From Bacillota bacterium (lineage in GTDB: Bacteria > Bacillota > Proteinivoracia > UBA4975 > VEMY01): a DNA stretch of 64,000 bases. A program made the position numbers and the translations under genes. This document shows, one piece after another, positions 38,885-46,835 of the stretch. The notes under the pieces are model-generated. The model searched no databases. It was not told the origin of the DNA and worked only from the letters and a program-made list of their open reading frames with translations. The stretch's first letter is position 1. Every line of letters starts with the position of its first letter. The stretch lies in the NCBI GenBank assembly GCA_009711825.1, contig VEMY01000038.1, positions 34,837 through 98,836 of the forward strand, in the 5' to 3' direction.

Positions 38885-39582
38885 TATTCTGTACATAATA
38901 TTTGAACCGCTTGCTCCAGGGAAATGTCCAGCAAGGGAAAGCGCCACCATTCGCTGTCTGCAAAATGCCACCATTCCTTATCAATGCCGACAAAGCCGTT
39001 CTCCTCCATAATCTCCGTGAGGTAGTGCATATTTTCCCGGGCCTCCGGGCTCATCTGGGAGTAGCGGGCGCCGGCGCCACTGAAGTCATCAAAATCGGAA
39101 GGCATCGCCAGTTCTCTGCCCAGGCCGTCCACCAAAGTCACGTCCACGGCACATCCGCGACTGTGCAATGAGCCAAACCGGGGCTCGGCAAAAAAATGTT
39201 GGTGTTCGCCCGCCTCCGCCCATAAGTAGCTGTGGATGCTCCGGGGCCGGTAGGCATCCCATATTTTCAGGCGGTATCCGTCTTGCATAAAGCGCTCATT
39301 GGCCCGAGCCAGCTTGTCTGCGGTTTGGGAGCGCAAAAAAGCGTAATTGCCGAAATAGACCGGCACGCCCAGGAGATTATCGTCGCCGGCGTAACGCAAT
39401 TCAATCACCAGGTCGGGCACAAAGTCGGCCAGGCAAACGAGCCCGCTCTCCAGCACTTGCTGCTCTAGGGCACTGCTGACCTCGGTCTCCAAGCCCGGTT
39501 CTAACTCTAGGGCTCCCGTGCCAATTAAAGCCGGGGCCACAAATAGCAGCGAGAGAACTATACCTACATATTTCCGGAGCAC
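38884..39582 (-). CDS. D-alanyl-D-alanine dipeptidase (VanX/M15D family), exported
   Basis: 232 residues from GTG 39582, which gives a classical signal peptide (MLRKYVGIVLSLLFVAPALIG); an ATG nine codons upstream lacks a ribosome-binding site. The M15D zinc motif SLHSRGCAVDVTL (SxHxxGxAxD), the catalytic Glu and last zinc ligand in KEWWHF, and the substrate Arg in DAYRPRSIH are present. The signal peptide argues for peptidoglycan-peptide scavenging rather than cytoplasmic vancomycin resistance; no vanH or vanA is nearby. Confidence 0.9.
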   Translation of the reverse strand: MLRKYVGIVLSLLFVAPALIGTGALELEPGLETEVSSALEQQVLESGLVCLADFVPDLVIELRYAGDDNLLGVPVYFGNYAFLRSQTADKLARANERFMQDGYRLKIWDAYRPRSIHSYLWAEAGEHQHFFAEPRFGSLHSRGCAVDVTLVDGLGRELAMPSDFDDFSGAGARYSQMSPEARENMHYLTEIMEENGFVGIDKEWWHFADSEWWRFPLLDISLEQAVQILCTE

Positions 39583-39649
39583 AGATTTCACCCCAAGCCA
39601 GATAATCATTCAGTCTTATGTTTCCAGACAGGGGGTTATTCATGCACAG

Positions 39650-40441
39650 TTAAACTAAAATTTCACCGCAGAACACCAATACAGCCTGGCCGAAAAGCAA
39701 CACCCGCTCACCCTGGACTTCTACCTGCAGTTCGCCGCCGCGGCTCGAAAGCTGGCGGGCCTGGAATTTAGTTTTGCCCATTTTTTGCTGCCAGTACGGT
39801 GCCAGACAACAGTGGGCAGAACCGGTGACAGGATCCTCATCGATGCCAATGCCAGGGGCAAAAAACCGGGACACAAAATCATACTTCGACGACTGGCTGC
39901 GAGCGGTGACAATCGCGCCCCGCTCAGTTAAAGCAGCCAGGCGGGCAAAATCCGGCTTGAGTTTAACGAGTTCTGCCTCGGAAGCAATTTCAAACAAAAA
40001 ATCCTCCCGATTGCGCCCGCTGTACAGCGGCTTGATGCCGATGGCAGCTAGCAACCCATCGTCTACAGCACAAGAGGTTGCCGGCTCGGCGGGGAAGTCT
40101 AGTATAATCTGTCCTCCATGCTGACGGGCACTCAGAGGACCGCTTCTGGTGGCGAAGCGCAGAGTTTCTCCGGGCTTGGCCCGGCCGCTGGCATAGAGGG
40201 CATGGGCGGTGGCCAGGGTCGCGTGGCCGCAGAGGTCGACCTCCACCGTCGGCGTAAACCAGCGCAGCGCGTAACCTTCAGGTCCGGGCAGCACAAATGC
40301 AGTCTCAGAAAGGTTCATCTCCGCAGCCACCGCCTGGAGCCATTCGTCTTTCCGCTCTTCGTCCAAGACGCAGACAGCCGCTGGATTGCCGGCAAAGGCC
40401 TGACTTGTAAAGGCATCCACCTGATAAATTGGTACTGTCAT
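39650..40441 (-). CDS. PhzF-family isomerase
   Basis: 263 residues. DAFTSQAFAGNPAAVCVL at the N-terminus, the catalytic Glu in MNLSETAFVLP, then EVDLCGHATLATAHAL and a C-terminal DEDPVTGSAHCCLAPYW are the PhzF/YddE signatures. The enzyme has the diaminopimelate-epimerase-like fold and acts as an isomerase on unknown small metabolites. Its ATG directly follows the stop of the HD-domain gene, so it is the last gene of a transcript starting at or before 41615. Confidence 0.92.
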   Translation of the reverse strand: MTVPIYQVDAFTSQAFAGNPAAVCVLDEERKDEWLQAVAAEMNLSETAFVLPGPEGYALRWFTPTVEVDLCGHATLATAHALYASGRAKPGETLRFATRSGPLSARQHGGQIILDFPAEPATSCAVDDGLLAAIGIKPLYSGRNREDFLFEIASEAELVKLKPDFARLAALTERGAIVTARSQSSKYDFVSRFFAPGIGIDEDPVTGSAHCCLAPYWQQKMGKTKFQARQLSSRGGELQVEVQGERVLLFGQAVLVFCGEILV

Positions 40442-41059
40442 TTAACTTTCCCCCTTGCTTTGCTTTTCAGCAGGCAATAACCCCTGCTCAATCGCCACAT
40501 CCAACATCGCTTCCGCATAATCCCATAAAGCTACCGCGCCCTGGGCCATCGGCTGATTGCGCTTTAGCACCTGCTCACGGGTGATATTATGTCGGCGCCA
40601 GGTGCCGCCGTCGGTGTGGAAATTGTGCAGCATCGGTTGCAATCTGTCCAGTGCAGCTGCAAACCTGGCCTCAGGTGTGCGCCGCTCTTCAAACTCTTCC
40701 CAAAGCTGCCAAAATTCCCGGCCCTGATCTTCCGGGAGCAGGCCAAAGAGGCGGGTCGCCGCCTTCTGCTCCCGTTCTTCTTTGTCCAGATTGCCGGCCT
40801 CGTCATAGCAAAAGGTGTCACCGGCATCAATCTCGACAATGTCGTGGATCAGAACCATTTTCATTACCCGGGGTAAATCCACCGTCTCATTGGCATGCTC
40901 GGCCAGCAGCATCGCCATCAGGGCCAGGTGCCAGGAGTGCTCGGCGTCATTTTCCCGGCGTTCGGGATCGGCAATTAGAACAGTCTGTCGGTAAATTGTT
41001 TTCAGTTTATCGATTTCAGCGATGAACTCAAGCTGGCGCCGCAAACGTTCACTACTCAT
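40442..41059 (-). CDS. HD-domain phosphohydrolase (YfbR/HDDC2-like)
   Basis: 205 residues. HD superfamily ligands in ENDAEHSWHLALMAMLLAEHAN and VLIHDIVEIDAGD, with the later DRLQPMLHNF helix of the YfbR group. YfbR-like proteins are 5'-deoxynucleotidases that remove phosphate from dNMPs with Co2+/Mn2+; here this is inferred. It overlaps the acetyltransferase gene by 8 bases and abuts phzF, indicating translational coupling. Confidence 0.9.
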   Translation of the reverse strand: MSSERLRRQLEFIAEIDKLKTIYRQTVLIADPERRENDAEHSWHLALMAMLLAEHANETVDLPRVMKMVLIHDIVEIDAGDTFCYDEAGNLDKEEREQKAATRLFGLLPEDQGREFWQLWEEFEERRTPEARFAAALDRLQPMLHNFHTDGGTWRRHNITREQVLKRNQPMAQGAVALWDYAEAMLDVAIEQGLLPAEKQSKGES

Positions 41060-41615
41060 TATGCAACCACTCTTCCTTTAACATAGAGTACATGCGTACG
41101 TCATAGAACTGACCCTTGGCATAAATATGTTGACGCAGAATTCCCTCAAATCTCATGCCCAGCTTTTCAAGCACCCGGGCCGAACCGACATTATCCAGAT
41201 AGCACCTACCCTCCAGGCGATTAACACCCTGATCAAAGGCAAATTCCATAACTGCCCGACCGGCCTCGGTGGTAAAGCCCTTGTTCCAGTGACTACGGGC
41301 GAGGGCAAATCCCACTTCTGCTCGAAACTGATTCGGTTTCCAACCCACAAACCCGCAGGTCCCAATCACCCGGCCTCCGGTGCGCTCCACCAGCGCCCAG
41401 GGCGCAACTTTCCCCTGCTCATAACATTGCAGAACAAAATTGACAAACTCCCGGGAGGCCTCGATACTGCGATGAAACTCCCACGTGGTGTAACGGGCAA
41501 CTTGGGGGTCGGATGCGTACTGAAAGACCGCATCCGCGTCAGTACTCTTCAGCTTGCGTAATAGCAGGCGTTCAGTATGCAGTTCAGGTAAATCCTTAAA
41601 AACGTCGGCAATCAT
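41052..41615 (-). CDS. RimJ/RimL-type GNAT acetyltransferase
   Basis: 187 residues. LHTERLLLRKLKSTDADAVFQYASDPQVARYTTWEFHRSIEASREFV and the acetyl-CoA site region GFALARSHWNKGFTTEAGRAVMEFAF with RLEGRCYLDNVGSARVLEKLGMRFEGILR are typical of the Acetyltransf_3 (RimJ/L) group, which acetylate protein N-termini or small amines. First gene of the three-gene unit ending with phzF. Substrate unknown. Confidence 0.92.
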   Translation of the reverse strand: MIADVFKDLPELHTERLLLRKLKSTDADAVFQYASDPQVARYTTWEFHRSIEASREFVNFVLQCYEQGKVAPWALVERTGGRVIGTCGFVGWKPNQFRAEVGFALARSHWNKGFTTEAGRAVMEFAFDQGVNRLEGRCYLDNVGSARVLEKLGMRFEGILRQHIYAKGQFYDVRMYSMLKEEWLHNE

Positions 41616-41645
41616 ACTTTCACCACTTTCCAGATACTTGTATCT

Positions 41646-42896
41646 TTATTCGCCATTGGCAAGCGGCAATCCTTTCGCAGGGGGAGTAGCGACCAGCGCT
41701 TCGCTGCGCCGGAAGACGCCTAGACGCAGGGCAACGAGCCCTAACAAAAGCAGGCAAAGGCCGCCTGCAGAAATAACGGGTACCGCACCCCAATGGTCAG
41801 CCATCACCCCGGTAACACCCAGAGCCAAAAGTCCGACCGAGTTACCAATGGCAATATCAATGCTGAACACCCGTCCCCGCATCTCATCGCTGACGACCTT
41901 TTGGAGAAATGTGCCATAGCTGACGTTCACCAGCGTTGCGGCAAAGCCCATCGCCAAGAACCAGGCGCCGGCCACCGGCAACCAGGGACTGTTGGCCAGA
42001 AGCCAATAGGACAGGCCGAGCCCAGATATGGACATCACCATCAAGCGCAATTCCCCCAGCCGCCCGCCCAGGCGGCCCATAAACAGCGTGCCCAAGAGCA
42101 GTCCGCCGCCGTTGATTGTCATTAACAGGCCGTACTGCCATTCGCTGAACAAGAACACCTCTTTAATAAGCACCACATTTAATGTGCTCAAGCCCCCCAT
42201 GGGCGGCAACATTGCCAGGGCAAAGAGGCCGATTACAAACTTTACCGGCAAATTGCCGCGGATATACTGCCAACCGTCGCGAAAGTCGGCGGTAAAACTT
42301 CGTTCTCGACTCTGCCGCTCCGTCTCGGTACCGGGGATTTGAATCCAGAGTTCCGAAAAAGCCGAAAGCCAGAAGGAGACAGCATTGACGATAAAGGCCG
42401 CCTCCAGCCCCCAAAAACCGAGGAGTACACCGCCCAGGGCCGGCCCGGCCAGCTGGGCTGTATAGAATGTCGCAGACGAGAGTGCGTTGGCAGTAAGCAG
42501 CCGCTCTCGGGGAACCAGCCGTGGAATTACGGTGCGAACTGCCGGTGTAAAGAACACCGAAACCACGGACATTGCCAGAGCAAGCACATACAAAAGCGAA
42601 ATATCGCGGGTAAAGGCCATGGCCAGGGCAAGCAGTCCGGCAATTATATCGGCGGTGATAATAATCATTTTTTTGTTCCAGCGGTCCACCAGCACCCCTG
42701 CCCAGGGCCCCAGGGCCACCGAGGGGATTGTCAGGAAGATAAACAACATCCCGACCGCTGCCGCCCGTCCGGTGATATCCACCACCAGCCAGGTAAGGGC
42801 CAGCATACTAACCCGGGAGCCGAGATTGGACACTCCCTGTCCGGCCCAGAGCAAGGCAAAATTGCGGTTCTTTAAAACCTGTATATATTCTTTCAT
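41646..42896 (-). CDS. MFS exporter, DHA3 (macrolide-efflux-like) family
   Basis: 416 residues from ATG 42896; upstream in-frame codons belong to the leader. Twelve predicted helices. The N-terminus MKEYIQVLKNRNFALLWAGQ, then GSRVSMLALTWLVVDIT and GPWAGVLVDRWNKKMIII (motif A-like), is characteristic of DHA3 proton-coupled drug exporters such as MefA. The substrate is inferred only. The 5' leader (42935-43100) contains a small ORF with a good ribosome-binding site, a hairpin overlapping its stop, and a terminator, so induction by stalled ribosomes is likely. Confidence 0.9.
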   Translation of the reverse strand: MKEYIQVLKNRNFALLWAGQGVSNLGSRVSMLALTWLVVDITGRAAAVGMLFIFLTIPSVALGPWAGVLVDRWNKKMIIITADIIAGLLALAMAFTRDISLLYVLALAMSVVSVFFTPAVRTVIPRLVPRERLLTANALSSATFYTAQLAGPALGGVLLGFWGLEAAFIVNAVSFWLSAFSELWIQIPGTETERQSRERSFTADFRDGWQYIRGNLPVKFVIGLFALAMLPPMGGLSTLNVVLIKEVFLFSEWQYGLLMTINGGGLLLGTLFMGRLGGRLGELRLMVMSISGLGLSYWLLANSPWLPVAGAWFLAMGFAATLVNVSYGTFLQKVVSDEMRGRVFSIDIAIGNSVGLLALGVTGVMADHWGAVPVISAGGLCLLLLGLVALRLGVFRRSEALVATPPAKGLPLANGE

Positions 42897-42934
42897 ACTT
42901 ACACCATCCTTTAATAGCGGCCAGCCGACAGAAA

Positions 42935-42963
42935 GACCCCTTCTCCCGGCGGGAAAAGGGGTC
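42935..42963 (-). terminator. attenuator terminator before the MFS gene
   Basis: 13-bp stem (42963-42951 with 42947-42935, one G-T pair) with a 3-base loop, followed on the minus strand by TTTCTG. It lies between the leader ORF stop and the MFS ribosome-binding site. Confidence 0.7.
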
Positions 42964-42993
42964 ATCAAATAGCAAACAGAATAGTCCGGAGCG

Positions 42994-43074
42994 CTAGCGC
43001 TCCGAAGCAAGCTGCCGAATGACCATCTTTGTTATCCCGGGACATATGTCAGATTGCTTCTGAGAGATGATCAT
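42994..43074 (-). CDS. 26-residue leader peptide upstream of the MFS exporter
   Basis: ATG 43074 is preceded by a perfect AAGGAGG (43090-43084) at a 9-base distance. The peptide begins MIISQKQSDICPG and ends IRQLASER. Its TAG stop is the centre of the perfect 18-bp palindrome CGGAGCGCTAGCGCTCCG (42987-43004), so a ribosome reaching the end would disrupt that hairpin. The promoter at 43107-43135 starts the transcript ~25 bases before it. This is the layout of leader-peptide attenuators controlling resistance genes; the sequence is not a leader I know. Confidence 0.75.
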   Translation of the reverse strand: MIISQKQSDICPGITKMVIRQLASER

Positions 43075-43106
43075 TGGACCGAGCCTCCTTGAATAAATTC
43101 ATTTCA

Positions 43107-43135
43107 ATCATAAACCAATTCATCTACGTTAGCAA
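43107..43135 (-). promoter_or_regulatory. sigma-A promoter of the MFS leader
   Basis: Minus strand -35 TTGCTA (43135-43130), 17-base spacer, -10 TATGAT (43112-43107). Confidence 0.8.
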
Positions 43136-43169
43136 CGTTGTCACAGTTTTGTAGTCGAGCAAAAACCGA

Positions 43170-43198
43170 TTGTTGCCTGCTGGCAAACGGGTTATAAT
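43170..43198 (+). promoter_or_regulatory. sigma-A promoter of the cyclophilin genes
   Basis: -35 TTGTTG (43170-43175), 17-base spacer, -10 TATAAT (43193-43198), divergent from the MFS leader promoter. Confidence 0.8.
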
Positions 43199-43229
43199 AT
43201 ACAAGTATTCTAAAGGGGCAGGTGAGAAG

Positions 43230-43796
43230 ATGAATAAGAAATTGTTAATCATCGCGCTGGCGCTGTTGACAGCTGTACTGGCAGCAGGCTGCCAAAGCGA
43301 TGGACAAACCGATTCTGATTTAGTGGAAGCGCTGATTGTCATGGATAACGGCGCCGAAATTGCTCTGGAACTATATCCCGAGGTGGCGCCTATCACTGTC
43401 GAAAATTTTGTGAACCTGGCCAGACAAGGATTTTATGATGACCTGACTTTCCATCGGATTGTCCCCGGTTTCATGATTCAGGGCGGCTGCCCCCTGGGCA
43501 CCGGTATGGGTGGCCCGGATCACCGCATCGAAGGGGAATTTGCCGCTAACGGCCATGCCAACGACCTCAAGCACGAACGGGGCGTTATTTCCATGGCCCG
43601 TTCCATGGACTTTAACTCCGCCGGCTCCCAATTTTTCATCATGGTCGATGCCGCTCCCCACTTGGACGGGGACTATGCCGCTTTTGGCCGGGTGGTCAGC
43701 GGTATCGAGGAAGTGGACGCAATCGTCAACGCCCAACGGATGGGTGAGACACCGGTAGCCCCGCGCCACATTCAAACAATCACCGTCAGCGATTGA
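43230..43796 (+). CDS. cyclophilin-type peptidyl-prolyl isomerase, lipoprotein
   Basis: 188 residues from ATG 43230. Lipoprotein signal MNKKLLIIALALLTAVLAAGC puts the lipid on Cys21. The cyclophilin domain has TFHRIVPGFMIQGG (catalytic Arg), GSQFFIM and a shortened bacterial form. It should catalyse proline isomerisation and assist folding outside the membrane. It is followed 17 bases later by a cytoplasmic paralogue with the same core, an obvious tandem duplication in which one copy gained or lost the export signal. Confidence 0.95.
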   Translation: MNKKLLIIALALLTAVLAAGCQSDGQTDSDLVEALIVMDNGAEIALELYPEVAPITVENFVNLARQGFYDDLTFHRIVPGFMIQGGCPLGTGMGGPDHRIEGEFAANGHANDLKHERGVISMARSMDFNSAGSQFFIMVDAAPHLDGDYAAFGRVVSGIEEVDAIVNAQRMGETPVAPRHIQTITVSD

Positions 43797-43813
43797 AGGA
43801 AAGGAAAGTGATT

Positions 43814-44335
43814 ATGAGCAAAAATCCTGAAGTAACCATTGAAATGGAGAACGGCGGCACAATCCAACTAGAACTCTACCCGGAGGTGGCGCCCAACACC
43901 GTCAACAACTTCCTGGCTCTGGCCGGGAGCGGTTATTATGACGGCGTGATTTTTCACCGAGTTATCCCCGGCTTTATGATCCAGGGCGGTTGCCCCCAAG
44001 GCAGCGGCACAGGCGGTCCCGGCTACAGCATCCGGGGCGAGTTTAGCGCCAACGGCCACACCAATGAGCTCAAACATGAGCGAGGAGTCATTTCCATGGC
44101 CCGCACCGCCGACCCCAATTCAGCCGGCTCCCAATTCTTCATCATGGTTGATAACGCGCCCCACCTGGATAATCAATATGCTGGCTTCGGCAAGGTAGTG
44201 AGCGGAATGGAAGTTGCCGACGAAGTCGTAAACGCCCCCCGGGATATGGCGGACCGCCCCACCCAGGAACAAAAAATTCGCAAAGTCACAGTCAACACCC
44301 ACGGCCAGGTGTACCCAGAACCGGAAAAACTCTAA
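43814..44335 (+). CDS. cyclophilin-type peptidyl-prolyl isomerase, cytoplasmic
   Basis: 173 residues from ATG 43814 behind AAAGGAAAG. Starts directly with the cyclophilin fold (EVTIEMENGGTIQLELYPEVAPNTVNNF), has IFHRVIPGFMIQGGCPQGSGTGGPGY and GSQFFIMVDNAPHLD, and lacks a signal peptide. Very similar to the lipoprotein copy just upstream, so they are a tandem pair on one transcript. It is two bases from the NUDIX gene. Confidence 0.95.
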   Translation: MSKNPEVTIEMENGGTIQLELYPEVAPNTVNNFLALAGSGYYDGVIFHRVIPGFMIQGGCPQGSGTGGPGYSIRGEFSANGHTNELKHERGVISMARTADPNSAGSQFFIMVDNAPHLDNQYAGFGKVVSGMEVADEVVNAPRDMADRPTQEQKIRKVTVNTHGQVYPEPEKL

Positions 44336-44337
44336 AC

Positions 44338-44766
44338 ATGTCCCGGTTCAAGATGGTCGTTTCTGCCCATATATTTCTCACCCAGCCTGACAAATTATTG
44401 CTGCTTAAGCGACAGAATACCGGCTTTGCCGATGGCCAATTTTCAGTGCCGGCGGGTCATTTAGATGGCGCGGAGCCAGCAACGGCTGCGGCTATCCGGG
44501 AGGCCAAAGAAGAAGTGGGTGTAACCATCGACCCAGCTGATCTAAAATTAGTCTCCATCATGCATCGCCGCAGCGATCGGGAGCAGATTGATTTCTTTTT
44601 TGCTGCCGATACATGGACTGGTCAGCCAGTAAATGTCGAGCCAGAGAAATGTAGCCAGTTAACCTGGTGTTATTTTGACGCTTTGCCAGAAAACCTCGTG
44701 CCCTATGTCAGGCAGGCAATTGAAAATTTCCGTGCCGGCATATTTTTCAGCGAATTTGGCTGGTAA
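44338..44766 (+). CDS. NUDIX hydrolase
   Basis: 142 residues. The Nudix box G40-x5-E46-x7-REAKEEVGV (54-62) fits the consensus exactly. SVPAGHLDGAEPATAAAIREAKEEVGV and MHRRSDREQIDFFFAADTW resemble MutT-like dNTP or nucleotide pyrophosphatases. The start follows the cyclophilin stop by two bases, so it is co-translated. Substrate unknown. Confidence 0.92.
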   Translation: MSRFKMVVSAHIFLTQPDKLLLLKRQNTGFADGQFSVPAGHLDGAEPATAAAIREAKEEVGVTIDPADLKLVSIMHRRSDREQIDFFFAADTWTGQPVNVEPEKCSQLTWCYFDALPENLVPYVRQAIENFRAGIFFSEFGW

Positions 44767-44770
44767 CGCA

Positions 44771-44833
44771 AATTCAGGACGGTTCTCGATTGGCACAAAA
44801 CTTGAAAATGCCAAAAGAGAACCGTCCTGAATT
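44771..44833. repeat. family B palindromic repeat, inverted pair
   Basis: Perfect 17-bp inverted repeat AATTCAGGACGGTTCTC (44771-44787) and its complement (44817-44833) with a 29-base centre. The same core occurs at 48942-48992 and 50767-50819. It lies between two genes and supplies spurious codons upstream of the glutamine synthetase start. Confidence 0.85.
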
Positions 44834-44861
44834 GGTGCAAACTTTTTTAAGGAGTGCTGTG

Positions 44862-46754
44862 ATGACTGAACTAATCCACTTTATGCCGCCCTCCCAACAT
44901 AACCCCGAGGACTTGGAAAAATTACTTTCGGCTCACCCGGAGATCCGCTTTGTGTCTCTGATGGGAGTAGACTTGGGGGGAAATGCCACTGATGAAAAAA
45001 TTCCTGTCAATCTCTTTCTCAGAAATTGTCGCCAGTTCCTGGAGGAAGGGGTGCAGACCGACGGTTCCAGCGTCATTTTACATGACATTGCTACCCTCAA
45101 CGATGCCAAAGTGGATTTGCTGCCGGATTTAGCTGTGAACTGGTTCGTCGATTACAACCGCGAACATCTGTGGGAAAACCAGAAACCGGTAGGCACTTTG
45201 CGGATACCGGCCTTCCTCATCCACAAGGGCAAGGCCGTAGACAGTCGGTCAGTCCTCAAGCGGGCGGCAGAAAACTTTCAAACCGTTCTGGAAACCTTGC
45301 TGAAAGAGCAACCGGAACTCTTGGCCGCCTGCGGCGCACCGCCGGAGCATGTTGCCGGCATCAATCTTACTGCCGCCACCGAACTGGAATTCTGGGTCCA
45401 GACCCCCCGGGACCGGGCCGATGTGGAGAAGCTGGCCACGTCCCAAAGTCTCAAGGAGCAATATTGGAAACGTACCCAGGGAGCCGTTCGCACCGCCCTG
45501 GAAAAGAGTCTGCTGCTCCTGGAACAATATGGTCTCGAACCGGAAATGGGCCACAAGGAAGTGGGCGGTGTCTCCAGCACCTTGGCCGGCAACGGCAAAT
45601 TTGATCATGTCATGGAACAGCTGGAGATTGATTGGCGCTACTCCACCCCGCTCCAGACCGCCGATAATGAACTGCTGGCCCGGGAGATGATCGCCGATGT
45701 CTTCCGCAGCCACGGATTGGATATAACCTTCGCTGCCAAACCAATTGACGACGTCGCCGGTAGCGGCAAGCATGCCCATTTCGGCGCCAGCGTAACACTT
45801 GCCGACGGGGAAATGTATAATCTGTTCAATCCCGCCGATATGAAAGCGGATTACCTTAGCCCCCTGGGGTATGGCGCACTCATGGGACTTTTAAAGAACT
45901 ATGAAGCGGTTAGCCCGTTTGTGACCGCTTCTAACGACGCCTTTAACCGCATGCAGCCGGGATTTGAAGCGCCGGTGTGCACCGTGGCGTCACTGGGCCA
46001 TAGCACCTCAGAGCCTAGCCGCAACCGCTCGGTGCTGGTGGGACTGGTGCGGGAACCGGGTAATCCCAGGGCCACCCGCTTGGAATTGCGGGCGCCCAAC
46101 CCCCAGTCCAACACCTACCTGGTCCTGGCCAGTGTTTACCAGGCAATGGTGGACGGCATAGTCGCAATGGCCAAGAGCGGCCTTAGCGCCAAAGAACTGG
46201 AAATGACCATTTCCAAGCCGGCAGGGGAAGATGCCTTTTATTTGGAAAGTAATCGCGCCTACCGCAGCGAAGAAAATGTATTCGAACACTATAACGAGGC
46301 GGAGCGGAACCAGCTCTTCGGTACACCGCCGGCAACGGTTTGGGAAAACCTTGCCCAGCTGGACAATGCCCCGGAGAAAACCGCTGTCCTCCTGGCCGAC
46401 GACGTCTTCACTCCGGCGATTATCGGCTCCTATCGCGCAGCGCTCCTGGAGCAGTGGACGATGGAACTGGAGCACCGCATCCTGCCCACCAACTTGAACT
46501 TCATCCGGGAATGCAAAAAACTCCATGCCGACAGCGAAAATGACGCCGACGTCAAGCTTTGGAATCAGATTAAAGCCAAGCGCGACTACCTGGCCCGGGA
46601 CACACTGAGTCGACCCTGCCTTTCCTGCCGCATACGCACTGCCCTGGCGTCCGGTGATTACCAACAGGCCTCGGACCTGCAGCAGGAAATGGCCCGAGAG
46701 ATCGCCAATCTGCGCCAGCTTTACCGCCAATACCGCCGTAACATCCTGGACTAA
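44862..46754 (+). CDS. glutamine synthetase (long form)
   Basis: 630 residues from ATG 44862 (MTELIHFMPPSQHN) with AAGGAG; the in-frame upstream codons come from the dispersed repeat. The catalytic domain shows NLTAATELEFW, GSGKHAHFGASV (ammonia/ATP region), NRSVLVGLVREPGNPRATRLELRAPNPQSNTYLVLA. The C-terminal ~170 residues are helical and charged. This is nearer to the long glutamine synthetases (GSIII-like) than to ~450-residue GlnA. It makes glutamine from glutamate, ammonia and ATP; the exact subclass is uncertain. Confidence 0.85.
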   Translation: MTELIHFMPPSQHNPEDLEKLLSAHPEIRFVSLMGVDLGGNATDEKIPVNLFLRNCRQFLEEGVQTDGSSVILHDIATLNDAKVDLLPDLAVNWFVDYNREHLWENQKPVGTLRIPAFLIHKGKAVDSRSVLKRAAENFQTVLETLLKEQPELLAACGAPPEHVAGINLTAATELEFWVQTPRDRADVEKLATSQSLKEQYWKRTQGAVRTALEKSLLLLEQYGLEPEMGHKEVGGVSSTLAGNGKFDHVMEQLEIDWRYSTPLQTADNELLAREMIADVFRSHGLDITFAAKPIDDVAGSGKHAHFGASVTLADGEMYNLFNPADMKADYLSPLGYGALMGLLKNYEAVSPFVTASNDAFNRMQPGFEAPVCTVASLGHSTSEPSRNRSVLVGLVREPGNPRATRLELRAPNPQSNTYLVLASVYQAMVDGIVAMAKSGLSAKELEMTISKPAGEDAFYLESNRAYRSEENVFEHYNEAERNQLFGTPPATVWENLAQLDNAPEKTAVLLADDVFTPAIIGSYRAALLEQWTMELEHRILPTNLNFIRECKKLHADSENDADVKLWNQIKAKRDYLARDTLSRPCLSCRIRTALASGDYQQASDLQQEMAREIANLRQLYRQYRRNILD

Positions 46755-46784
46755 GCCACCGGGGACAATTTGCGCCACATAATC

Positions 46785-46809
46785 AAATCAGCCCCATCGG
46801 GGCTGATTT
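46785..46809. terminator. bidirectional terminator
   Basis: Perfect 11-bp stem AAATCAGCCCC / GGGGCTGATTT with a 3-base loop, between the convergent glutamine synthetase and ABC-F genes. Confidence 0.85.
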
Positions 46810-46835
46810 GTCGTGTCAGAGTATCAAGAATCAAC

